From an uncultured Granulicatella sp. (GTDB lineage: Bacteria > Bacillota > Bacilli > Lactobacillales > Aerococcaceae), in the NCBI GenBank assembly GCA_934193545.1, contig CAKPVL010000044.1, forward strand, positions 1-7,791: 7,791 nt of DNA, given 5' to 3'. A model generated the notes under the pieces. The model was not told the DNA's origin. It searched no databases and saw only the letters and a list, made by a program, of their open reading frames with translations. Made by a program: the position numbers and the translations under genes. Positions 1 to 5,389 of the stretch are shown piece after piece (position 1 is the stretch's first letter; the number at the start of each line of letters is the position of its first letter).

Positions 1-809
1 TGACAGAAGAAGGTGAGCGAGAGTAGGTCTGCGCTGCCTCCAGGGCTGAGGTTACGCTCGATAAGGACGTTGTCGTAGTCTTCGAGTCGGGTTGCAAGCT
101 GCTCTTCTGTGAGGTTTTTTGCTTCTTCAAATAAATGTTGTGCTTCTTGTTGCACTTGTTTATACGCATCGATTCCGCCGCGGTGAATAAGGTTTCCGTC
201 TTCGACAAAGGTCATTAAATAAAGAAGAAGGAGTAGGTCGCGGTGACGTGGTGTGTGCGTGTCTAGTGTGTTGTAATAGTCGAGCGCTTTTGCAAGGCTT
301 GGGTAGCCTGTTGCTGCTTCGCCTCGAATGCCTGTGATGCCATGTTCGACGTAGAGTTTTTCACCGTAAGAGAGGTGGTCTTTTTGGTCGAGGTTGGCAA
401 AATCTACTTCGATGAGGTGGCGCGTCATCAGGTGGCAGTAGTGTAAGGCTTCTGGAATGTTGCCTTTTGTATGAGCTGTAGCCCCTAAGACGAGGGCAAA
501 GGAGAAGTTGGCTCCTTTATGAGTGTTAATATTGTTAGTTGCGGCCATCATCGCGTCTTCGGCTTGCTTTCCAAGGGCGCGAAGCTCGTTGAATAAGTCG
601 AGTGGAGTGTCGTTGTGGCGGATTCCTGCTTCGGCGTAGGCCAGTAAATAAGGACGGAGCGCTTCGATGCTTTGATAGAAGGTATCCTTGGTCATGTCCT
701 TATGGGCGCCGGTGGAAATGGGATCCACGAGGCCCGGTTTTGGCGCGAGATTTACCTCTTGTAGAAGTGCGTCTGTAGCCACTTGTGCTAGAAACTCTGG
801 ATTAATCAA
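1..809 (-). CDS. citG: CitG, triphosphoribosyl-dephospho-CoA synthase (3' end cut by window edge)
   Basis: Makes 2'-(5''-triphosphoribosyl)-3'-dephospho-CoA from ATP and dephospho-CoA, the precursor of the prosthetic group that CitX attaches to CitD. The visible 269 residues read without interruption and carry family hallmarks: APKPGLVDP (22-30), GAH (34-36), NTHKGANF (95-102), GIRGEA (160-165), EDGNLIHRGG (203-212) and NLSPGGSADLL (253-263). The last motif normally sits close to the C-terminus, so I infer that only a short tail is missing. I chose the TTG start at 809-807 because a GGAGA ribosome site (823-819) precedes it by 9 bases and the protein then begins just before the conserved N-terminus. 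The gene overlaps the end of citO by 8 bases, suggesting translational coupling. Leucine codons are mostly CTT/CTC/CTA and the region looks richer in GC than citH or oadB. This is a stand-alone citG at its N-terminus; a C-terminal fusion cannot be excluded. Confidence 0.95.
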   Translation of the reverse strand, partial: MINPEFLAQVATDALLQEVNLAPKPGLVDPISTGAHKDMTKDTFYQSIEALRPYLLAYAEAGIRHNDTPLDLFNELRALGKQAEDAMMAATNNINTHKGANFSFALVLGATAHTKGNIPEALHYCHLMTRHLIEVDFANLDQKDHLSYGEKLYVEHGITGIRGEAATGYPSLAKALDYYNTLDTHTPRHRDLLLLLYLMTFVEDGNLIHRGGIDAYKQVQQEAQHLFEEAKNLTEEQLATRLEDYDNVLIERNLSPGGSADLLSLTFFC

Positions 810-1497
810 TGTGTAATTTCTCCATTTGTTTCAAAATAAATTGTAATGAACGATCTAAGTGCTCGTGTGTAATCAGTGTGATTTGTTCGACGTCGTTATT
901 GAGCATACCGCGATAGATGAGTCTATGCTCCTCGAGTGCTTTTGTACGGCGTTCTGATGAACGAATCGATAAGTCGCGGAAGTAGATCACGTATGTACGT
1001 AACTCAAATACGATTTCTCTAAGTCGTGTCATTTGGCATTTTTCGTAGATGAAATCATTGAAAGTGGTGAAGTTTGCAAGTACTTCGTCGACTTTGTCTT
1101 CGTTGTTGAGACGTTCGCATTCTTCGAGGATGTCGTTCAACTCTTTAAAGTCTTCTTTCGTCATGAGTTTCATCGCATTGATCGTTGCCAATGTGTCGAG
1201 TGATTTTCTAATTTCGTAAATTTCATGCGCGTCTTTAATCGAAATTCCTTTTACGATGACGCCAATCTTAGGAATATGCTCTACTAGGTGCTCTTTTGTT
1301 AATTCATTGAGAGCGTAGCGAATTGGAGTACGGCTGATATTTAACTCAGTCGAGAATTCTTTCTCGTTAATACGTGTACCTGCAGGGATTTCTCCTAAGA
1401 TAATCGTTTTACGAAATGCTTCGTAGAGCGAAATTTTAAGAGGTTTGTTTTGGGTAATATCTAAATTTTTCTTTACCGCTTGGATAATCGCTGACAT
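802..1497 (-). CDS. citO: CitO-like GntR/FCD-family regulator of citrate genes
   Basis: A 231-residue transcription factor with an N-terminal winged helix-turn-helix of the GntR family (about residues 20-85; recognition region NISRTPIRYALNELTKEHLV at 53-72) and a C-terminal all-helical FCD-type ligand domain (about 90-220). In E. faecalis the equivalent gene, citO, encodes a citrate-responsive activator of both divergent cit operons; position between citH and citG supports the same role here. Of the usual FCD metal ligands, H191 (EEHR) and H213 (HEHLD) can be seen. The histidine of the usual FH motif is replaced: the aligned stretch reads FNDFIYEKC with N147 in its place. The start has a strong AGGAGG site 6 bases upstream. 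A terminator separates it from citH, so expression may depend on read-through or its own promoter. Family assignment is firm; the activator role is inferred from homology and context. Confidence 0.9.
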   Translation of the reverse strand: MSAIIQAVKKNLDITQNKPLKISLYEAFRKTIILGEIPAGTRINEKEFSTELNISRTPIRYALNELTKEHLVEHIPKIGVIVKGISIKDAHEIYEIRKSLDTLATINAMKLMTKEDFKELNDILEECERLNNEDKVDEVLANFTTFNDFIYEKCQMTRLREIVFELRTYVIYFRDLSIRSSERRTKALEEHRLIYRGMLNNDVEQITLITHEHLDRSLQFILKQMEKLHID

Positions 1498-1533
1498 AGT
1501 AGCCTCCTGGAAATTATTGTAAACATTAGAGAT

Positions 1534-1564
1534 AGTATAAACGAAAAGGCGGTAAAATGCACAA
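1534..1564 (-). promoter_or_regulatory. Possible citO promoter downstream of the terminator
   Basis: Reading leftwards, a TATACT -10-like box (1539-1534) lies 19 bases after a poor -35-like TTGTGC (1564-1559) that starts in the T-run of the terminator. The -35 match and spacing are weak. It is offered mainly because the terminator just upstream implies that citO may need a promoter of its own. Confidence 0.3.
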
Positions 1565-1602
1565 AAAAAGACTTGTTAGGCTAGGCCTGAACAAGTCTTT
1601 TT
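1565..1602 (-). terminator. Factor-independent terminator between citH and citO
   Basis: A perfect 13-bp stem (1565-1577 with 1590-1602, core GACTTGTT/AACAAGTC) encloses a 12-base loop that can add an inner AGGC/GCCT stem. On the minus strand the stem runs into seven Ts, so it should act on the citH transcript, 20 bases past the citH stop. On the plus strand the T-run is five, so it may also block antisense transcription. It lies inside what would otherwise be a citH-citO-citG operon, so it probably lowers regulator and citG expression relative to the transporter. Confidence 0.9.
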
Positions 1603-1621
1603 CACAAATTCAATTGTTATA

Positions 1622-3007
1622 TTATTGTGGTAAGTATAATGGCATGTGACCCATTAATACGATTGTTACAACGAAGATTACGAAGATAACAGCTGCGTAT
1701 TTAGCTGATTCTTTTTGCCATTCACCCATGTCTAATCCTGTTAGACGTAATAGTAAGTAGATGAACGCTACTAATGGGCTTAATAAGTGGAATGCTTGAC
1801 CCATTAATGAAGCTAATGCCATTTGCATATCAGTGAATCCGTATTGACGTCCGATTTCAGCGAATGGAATTAATACTCCGTAGTAGAATCCGTCGTTTGT
1901 TAAGAAGAATGTACCAGGTACTGAGATAATCGCGATGATTAATGACCAGAATCCTGCTAATTGTTGAGGGATAACTTGAACGATACTTTGTGTTAAAGCT
2001 GTTGCCATTCCAGTTCCTTGGAATAATCCCATGAATACTCCGGCACCGAATACTAGTAATACTACTTGTACAGCATCCCCAGCGTTGTCCCCAATACGTT
2101 TAGATTGAGCTTTTAAGTCTGGGTAGTTGATCATTAAGGCTAAACCTGTACCAACTAAGAATAATACAACTGGTTTAACTTCGATAGAATTGATGAATGA
2201 ACCAGCAACTAACCAACCGATTAATACGATTGTTAAGATAGCGTTGATTAAGAAGTTTTGTGGACGACGTTTTTCTAATACTTCAGGATCAGAAATTGTA
2301 GTTAATTCGTTTAATTCTTCTTCAGATAATTCTTGGACACCTAAACGAGCACGTTCTTTTTTACCCATTGAGCGAGCAACAAAGAAGATTACGTAAAGTA
2401 CTGAAAGAATCATACCTGGTGCTAAGTAACCTAGGATATCTGCTTCTACACCAAGAACTGACATCGCACGAGCAGTAGGTCCGCCCCATGGTAATAAGTT
2501 CATGATAGTGTTTTGTAAGATAACAAGAACCCCTAAGTTCATTAATTTCATGTCTAATTTTTTGTAAATTGGCACGAAAGCTGAGCAGCAGATTAATGTA
2601 GTTGTAGTTCCGTCACCGTTTAATGATACGGCAGCAGCAACGATAGCAGTAGCCATCAATACTTTCATTGGATCGCCTTTAGCGAAGCGAATCATTTTGT
2701 TAGTGATTGGATCGAATAATCCAGCGTCTAACATTGTAGAGAAGTAAAGGATTGCGAATAGAAGCATAACCCCTGTTTCAGCAGTTCCTTTCATCGCTGT
2801 TAATTTATCTTTTGAGTTATTACCGAATAACCCTTGGCGAACTAATGTACCGATGTTAGCGTCTTGGACTTGACCTGTAGCAACTAAAATAATTGCGAAA
2901 ACTAATGGAATTAATACTAAAGCTGTAAATGGTGACATTTTTTTCTTCATGATAACGTACATGAAAATTGCCATCATAATATAAGCTGCAATTGTGATAA
3001 CCATCAT
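1622..3007 (-). CDS. citH: CitH, CitMHS-family metal-citrate transporter
   Basis: A 461-residue, very hydrophobic membrane protein of about 11-12 helices that imports citrate complexed with a divalent metal, driven by protons. Family signs are SLNGDGTTTT (128-137, the form here of the conserved SLDGDGSTT-type motif), LLPWGGPTAR (171-180), an acidic and basic cytoplasmic loop (about 212-250) dividing two halves, and LTNDGFYYG (369-377) in the second half. Length fits the family. In E. faecalis the CitH transporter prefers calcium and some transition metals; the metal used here cannot be read from sequence. The start is one of two adjacent ATGs (3007 or 3004). The AAAGGAAG ribosome site is only 2-4 bases from the first, so the second may be the real one. 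Codon use is strongly biased, like oadB and citE, suggesting high expression. A cre site lies at its promoter. Confidence 0.93.
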   Translation of the reverse strand: MMVITIAAYIMMAIFMYVIMKKKMSPFTALVLIPLVFAIILVATGQVQDANIGTLVRQGLFGNNSKDKLTAMKGTAETGVMLLFAILYFSTMLDAGLFDPITNKMIRFAKGDPMKVLMATAIVAAAVSLNGDGTTTTLICCSAFVPIYKKLDMKLMNLGVLVILQNTIMNLLPWGGPTARAMSVLGVEADILGYLAPGMILSVLYVIFFVARSMGKKERARLGVQELSEEELNELTTISDPEVLEKRRPQNFLINAILTIVLIGWLVAGSFINSIEVKPVVLFLVGTGLALMINYPDLKAQSKRIGDNAGDAVQVVLLVFGAGVFMGLFQGTGMATALTQSIVQVIPQQLAGFWSLIIAIISVPGTFFLTNDGFYYGVLIPFAEIGRQYGFTDMQMALASLMGQAFHLLSPLVAFIYLLLRLTGLDMGEWQKESAKYAAVIFVIFVVTIVLMGHMPLYLPQ

Positions 3008-3045
3008 ATCTTCCTTTCTTTATTAAAAAATTTGTTTTTTTTAGT

Positions 3046-3086
3046 TGGAGAACCGTTCAGTCGCTAAAACCTGAATGGGAGCTCCA
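3046..3086 (-). promoter_or_regulatory. Two-part hairpin in the citH leader
   Basis: Outer arms TGGAG/CTCCA (3046-3050 and 3082-3086) and inner arms 3053-3060 and 3071-3078 (CCGTTCAG/CTGAATGG) with a 10-base loop. The inner stem has one A-C mismatch in the citH RNA and one G-T wobble on the other strand. There is no T-run next to it, so it is not a normal terminator. It may stabilise the mRNA or be a DNA operator. Confidence 0.5.
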
Positions 3087-3087
3087 C

Positions 3088-3111
3088 GAACTCATTGGGT
3101 AGAATGAATTC
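3088..3111 (-). promoter_or_regulatory. Hairpin at the 5' end of the predicted citH transcript
   Basis: Arms 3088-3096 and 3103-3111 form a 9-bp stem with one wobble pair and a 6-base loop. It begins within a base or two of the predicted citH start site (about 3110) and abuts the second hairpin. A 5'-terminal stem is a known way to protect mRNA from decay; that role here is inference. It overlaps the cre site. Confidence 0.5.
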
Positions 3112-3119
3112 GTTTACTT
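3104..3119 (-). promoter_or_regulatory. cre site (CcpA operator) at the citH promoter
   Basis: Read on the minus strand, AAGTAAACGAATTCAT matches 15 of 16 positions of the consensus WTGNAARCGNWWWCAW (the second base is A instead of T). It overlaps the end of the predicted -10 box and the start site of citH, a position where bound CcpA would block transcription. Carbon catabolite repression of both cit operons is established in E. faecalis. Confidence 0.82.
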
Positions 3120-3145
3120 ATAGCGATATCTTAAACAATATTTAA
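3117..3145 (-). promoter_or_regulatory. citH: Predicted citH promoter
   Basis: Reading leftwards, -10 box TATAAG (3122-3117) and a poor -35 TTAAAT (3145-3140) with a 17-base spacer, giving a start near 3110 and a leader of about 100 bases. The weak -35 suits a promoter that needs an activator such as CitO. Several other AT-rich -10-like boxes exist in this region. Confidence 0.55.
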
Positions 3146-3171
3146 TAAAAAAGATAGTGTTTTCATATCGA

Positions 3172-3189
3172 AAAACAATAAAAGAACAG
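3172..3189 (+). repeat. 18-bp direct repeat, copy 1 (citH side)
   Basis: Matches copy 2 (3235-3252) at 16 of 18 positions, sharing AAAACA then AAAAGAACAG around a 2-base difference. It lies about 70 bases upstream of the predicted citH start. The copies are exactly 63 bases apart, about six helical turns. Candidate CitO binding site by position only. Confidence 0.55.
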
Positions 3190-3234
3190 TTTGATGTGAC
3201 AAATTGAGCATAACATTTATATCCTATTTATAAT

Positions 3235-3252
3235 AAAACACCAAAAGAACAG
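3235..3252 (+). repeat. 18-bp direct repeat, copy 2 (oad side)
   Basis: Second copy of the repeat, centred about 63 bases upstream of the predicted oad start and in the same orientation as copy 1. Its 3' end (AACAG) forms the left arm of the inverted repeat at 3248-3266. Candidate activator site; not proven. Confidence 0.55.
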
Positions 3253-3266
3253 GGAAAACCCCTGTT
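3248..3266. promoter_or_regulatory. Perfect 7-bp inverted repeat upstream of the oad -35
   Basis: AACAGGG (3248-3254) and CCCTGTT (3260-3266) with a 5-base spacer, centred about 50 bases upstream of the predicted oad start. It lies upstream of the promoter and so is not expected in the oad mRNA; no T-run follows on either strand, so I read it as a DNA operator rather than a terminator. Possible CitO or other regulator site. Confidence 0.5.
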
Positions 3267-3271
3267 TCTAG

Positions 3272-3300
3272 TTTAGGTATGACGCCGTTTTCTGTATAAT
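3272..3300 (+). promoter_or_regulatory. oadH: Predicted oad-cit operon promoter
   Basis: Perfect -10 TATAAT (3295-3300) with a 17-base spacer to a poor -35 TTTAGG (3272-3277). The start would be near 3307, leaving a leader of about 31 bases before oadH. A good -10 with a poor -35, and repeats just upstream, fit an activator-dependent promoter. A weak cre-like sequence (core AAAACG, minus strand, 3279-3294) lies in the spacer with about four mismatches. Confidence 0.75.
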
Positions 3301-3337
3301 AATTGCATGTAGATTATGTTGGGAAGGGAGTGAAGGA

Positions 3338-3661
3338 ATGGGAATTCTCCAACGATTATTTGGCAAGAAGAACTCTGAAGCAACGGAACACGCATCGACA
3401 AAGTCTGCACAACCAGAATCTGAATGGGAAAAATTAGAAGCTTTTGTACCGGTAGAAGCAGAAGAAGCTAAGCACGTCTCAATCATTGCAGCAGCGATTG
3501 CGGCCTCAGATTATCCAGAAAGCCAATTTGTGGTCAAACGCGTCCTTAAACGCAACCCAGAAACCAAGATTATCTCGGTTATTGCCTCAGCGATTGCTGC
3601 AGGTGAATCAAGCGACAGTCAATGGGCTGTTAAAGAAATCTACCAAAAACGCAAATCATAA
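3338..3661 (+). CDS. oadH: OadH-like small subunit of oxaloacetate decarboxylase, tandem-duplicated domain
   Basis: A 107-residue protein opening the operon, in the place of oadH of E. faecalis, which encodes a small subunit of the membrane oxaloacetate decarboxylase. Residues 1-11 (MGILQRLFGKK) look like a short basic amphipathic helix, followed by a polar stretch to about 43. The rest is two copies of one motif at an offset of 32 residues: 47-70 and 79-102, with 11 of 24 identical (pattern S-x-I-A-x-A-I-A-A, then S-Q-x-x-V-K). This motif resembles the C-terminal part of the delta/gamma chains, and the short epsilon chain, of sodium-pumping biotin decarboxylases, which help hold the complex together; that link is recalled from family patterns, not computed. 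The start has GGGAG 7 bases upstream. Codon use is less biased than in oadD and oadB. No transmembrane segment is visible. Confidence 0.82.
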   Translation: MGILQRLFGKKNSEATEHASTKSAQPESEWEKLEAFVPVEAEEAKHVSIIAAAIAASDYPESQFVVKRVLKRNPETKIISVIASAIAAGESSDSQWAVKEIYQKRKS

Positions 3662-3686
3662 TTTATTTTAGGAGGAATGTTACGAT

Positions 3687-4070
3687 ATGTTACGTAAATT
3701 CAAAATCAAAGTAGACGGTCAAGAGTACCAAGTAGAAATGGAAGAAATCGGAGCAGTTGCTCCTGCAGCTCCTGTAGCACCAGTTGCAGCGCCTGCAGCA
3801 CCTGCAGCACCTGCAGTAGAAGCAGCCCCAGCTCCAGCAGCAGCAACACCAGCTGGCGCAGACGCAATGCCATCTCCAATGCCTGGTAACATCTTACGTA
3901 TTTTAGTAAACGTAGGTGACACTGTTACTGAAAACCAACCATTAATGATTTTAGAAGCAATGAAAATGGAAAACGAAATCGTTGCGGCTAAAGCAGGGGT
4001 TGTAGCAGGAATTCACGTTAAAGAAGGTCAAGTGGTTAACCCAGGCGACGCTTTAATCACAATCAACTAA
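3687..4070 (+). CDS. oadD: OadD, biotin carboxyl carrier subunit of oxaloacetate decarboxylase
   Basis: A 127-residue biotin acceptor that carries the carboxyl group from oxaloacetate (removed by OadA) to OadB. Residues 1-20 form a short beta-rich N-terminus, 22-57 a flexible Ala/Pro linker, and 58-127 a biotinyl domain. The biotinylation motif EAMKMEN (90-96) puts the biotin on K93, and PMPGNI (64-69) is the matching conserved turn. In many bacteria this domain is the C-terminal part of OadA; here it is a separate protein, as in E. faecalis. The ribosome site GGAGG (3671-3675) lies 11 bases from the ATG, slightly long. An ATG at 3677 is out of frame. Codon bias is strong (TTA, CGT, GCA), suggesting high expression. 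Confidence 0.96.
   Translation: MLRKFKIKVDGQEYQVEMEEIGAVAPAAPVAPVAAPAAPAAPAVEAAPAPAAATPAGADAMPSPMPGNILRILVNVGDTVTENQPLMILEAMKMENEIVAAKAGVVAGIHVKEGQVVNPGDALITIN
3792..3816 (+). repeat. 9-bp tandem repeat in the OadD linker
   Basis: CCTGCAGCA is repeated with a 9-base period for about 2.8 units, encoding Pro-Ala-Ala steps in the Ala/Pro linker. In-frame slippage here would change linker length without breaking the protein. Confidence 0.7.
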
Positions 4071-4097
4071 TTTTAATAACATTCAAGGAGTGAAACA

Positions 4098-5219
4098 GTG
4101 GAAACATTAGTTCAAAATCTAGCATCATTTACTTTGGGCCAAGGTATCATGATGGCTATCGGTGCCCTATTAATGTACTTAGGGATTAAAAAAGAGTACG
4201 AACCAACATTATTAGTACCAATGGGATTAGGTACAATCTTAGTAAACTTCCCTGGAACTGGGGTTCTAGACCAAGTCGTTGGTGGACAACAACAACATGG
4301 GGTCCTACAAATCTTATTCGAAATCGGTATCGAAACTGAATTATTCCCATTATTAATCTTCATCGGTATCGGTGCGATGATCGACTTCGGTCCATTATTA
4401 CAAAACCCATTCATGTTATTATTCGGTGCGGCAGCTCAATTCGGTATTTTCTTCGTAGTCGTTGTAGCCGTATTATTCGGATTTGACATTCGTGAAGCAG
4501 CTTCAATCGGTATCATCGGTGCAGCTGACGGTCCTACATCAATCTTCGTTGCGAACCAATTAGCACCTCAATTACTTGGAGCGATTACGGTTGCGGCCTA
4601 CTCATACATGGCTCTTGTTCCGATTATCCAACCAATCGCTATCAAGATGGTTACAACAAAAGCAGAACGTCGTATTCGTATGACATACCACGCTTCAGGC
4701 GTATCTAAATTAACTAAAATCTTGTTCCCAATCATTATCACAATTGTGGCAGGTTTCATTGCTCCAATTTCATTACCACTTGTTGGTTTCTTAATGTTTG
4801 GTAACTTATTACGTGAATGTGGCGTTTTAGATAACTTATCTCAAGCGGCTCAAAACGAATTAGTAAACATTGTTTCTATTCTATTAGGGATTACAATCTC
4901 TGTTAAAATGCAAGCTGATTTATTCTTAAATGTTCAAACATTAATGATCATCTTATTCGGTTTAGTAGCCTTCATCATGGACTCAATCGGTGGTGTTGTG
5001 TTTGCTAAAATCTTGAACTTATTCCGTAGAGAAAAGATCAACCCAATGATCGGAGCTGCAGGTATCTCTGCATTCCCAATGTCAAGTCGTGTTATCCAAA
5101 AAATGGCGACAGACGAAGATCCTCAAAACTTCATCTTAATGTACGCTGTTGGAGCTAACGTTTCTGGACAAATCGCTTCTGTTATTGCTGGTGGATTATT
5201 ATTATCATTCTTCATGTAA
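4098..5219 (+). CDS. oadB: OadB, sodium-pumping beta subunit of oxaloacetate decarboxylase
   Basis: A 373-residue integral membrane protein that decarboxylates carboxybiotin on OadD and couples this to sodium export. Functional residues known from Klebsiella OadB can be located: the Asp of GAADGPTSIF is D144 (D203 there), and NPMIGAAGISAFPMSSR (315-331) supplies N315, G319, S324 and R331 with exactly the spacing of N373, G377, S382 and R389. The protein is shorter than the 433-residue Klebsiella form, as is usual for the compact beta subunits. The start is GTG, chosen because AAGGAG (4085-4090) lies 7 bases upstream and the first residues fit the family. It follows oadD by 27 bases and is followed by a small oadG-like gene. 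Codon use is strongly biased to TTA, GGT and ATC. Confidence 0.97.
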   Translation: METLVQNLASFTLGQGIMMAIGALLMYLGIKKEYEPTLLVPMGLGTILVNFPGTGVLDQVVGGQQQHGVLQILFEIGIETELFPLLIFIGIGAMIDFGPLLQNPFMLLFGAAAQFGIFFVVVVAVLFGFDIREAASIGIIGAADGPTSIFVANQLAPQLLGAITVAAYSYMALVPIIQPIAIKMVTTKAERRIRMTYHASGVSKLTKILFPIIITIVAGFIAPISLPLVGFLMFGNLLRECGVLDNLSQAAQNELVNIVSILLGITISVKMQADLFLNVQTLMIILFGLVAFIMDSIGGVVFAKILNLFRREKINPMIGAAGISAFPMSSRVIQKMATDEDPQNFILMYAVGANVSGQIASVIAGGLLLSFFM

Positions 5220-5246
5220 TAATATAGAAGGAAAAGGAGGAAAACG

Positions 5247-5384
5247 ATGAATTTCAACGCAGAACATTTAACACAAGCTTTCGAATTAATGGCTTTAGGG
5301 ATGGGTGGAGTTTTCCTAGTATTAGGAATTCTATATGCCGTTTCTGCTGTTTTATTAAAAGCATTCCCGCCAGGTAAGGAGTAA
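5247..5384 (+). CDS. oadG: Small OadG-like membrane peptide (45 residues)
   Basis: A short gene missed by length cut-offs. It begins with ATG 6 bases after a strong AGGAGG (5235-5240) and ends with TAA 5 bases before citC. The peptide starts MNFNAEHLTQAFELMALGMG, has one hydrophobic span (about 15-39, with LGMGGVFLVLGILYAV) and ends KAFPPGKE. This matches the N-terminal anchor of OadG gamma chains and the delta chains of related decarboxylases (a GMG-V-F followed by a Leu-rich helix). It lacks the Pro/Ala linker and C-terminal part of full gamma subunits. In the complex it would anchor or assemble OadA/OadB at the membrane. Its stop region carries the citC ribosome site, so it is probably coupled to citC translation. 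A gene in this place may exist in relatives as an unnamed hypothetical. Being expressed is very likely; the OadG name is inference from pattern and position. Confidence 0.78.
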   Translation: MNFNAEHLTQAFELMALGMGGVFLVLGILYAVSAVLLKAFPPGKE

Positions 5385-5389
5385 GATTC

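Larger units (their letters stand above)
3008..3337. promoter_or_regulatory. Divergent control region between citH and oadH
   Basis: This 330-base AT-rich gap holds both operon promoters, a cre site, an 18-bp direct repeat in two copies, a perfect inverted repeat and the structured citH leader, each listed separately. I found no open reading frame of convincing quality and no RNA gene in it. In E. faecalis the corresponding gap carries the CitO operators and several cre sites; the arrangement here fits that, but which elements CitO binds is not shown by sequence alone. Confidence 0.85.

Noticed and set aside
1534..1549. cre-like AAACGAAAA sequence upstream of citO
   Set aside because: About five mismatches to the 16-base consensus, mainly in the right half; not enough to call.
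2127..2396. Open reading frame on the plus strand inside citH
   Set aside because: Antisense shadow of a conserved membrane transporter gene; its translation shows no recognisable domain and no good ribosome site.
3050..3058. GAAC-C-GTTC mini-palindrome as a GntR operator
   Set aside because: Only 4-bp arms, and it lies within the leader hairpin downstream of the predicted citH start; chance is likely.
3127..3156. TATCTT ... AAGATA inverted repeat with an 18-base spacer
   Set aside because: Six-base AT-rich arms with a long spacer are expected by chance in this AT-rich gap.
3268..3486. Minus-strand frame overlapping the start of oadH and the oad promoter
   Set aside because: It would run through the oad promoter and antisense to oadH; low-complexity peptide and no family resemblance.
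3719..3922. Ala/Gly-rich minus-strand frame opposite oadD
   Set aside because: Produced by the repetitive Ala/Pro linker codons read backwards.
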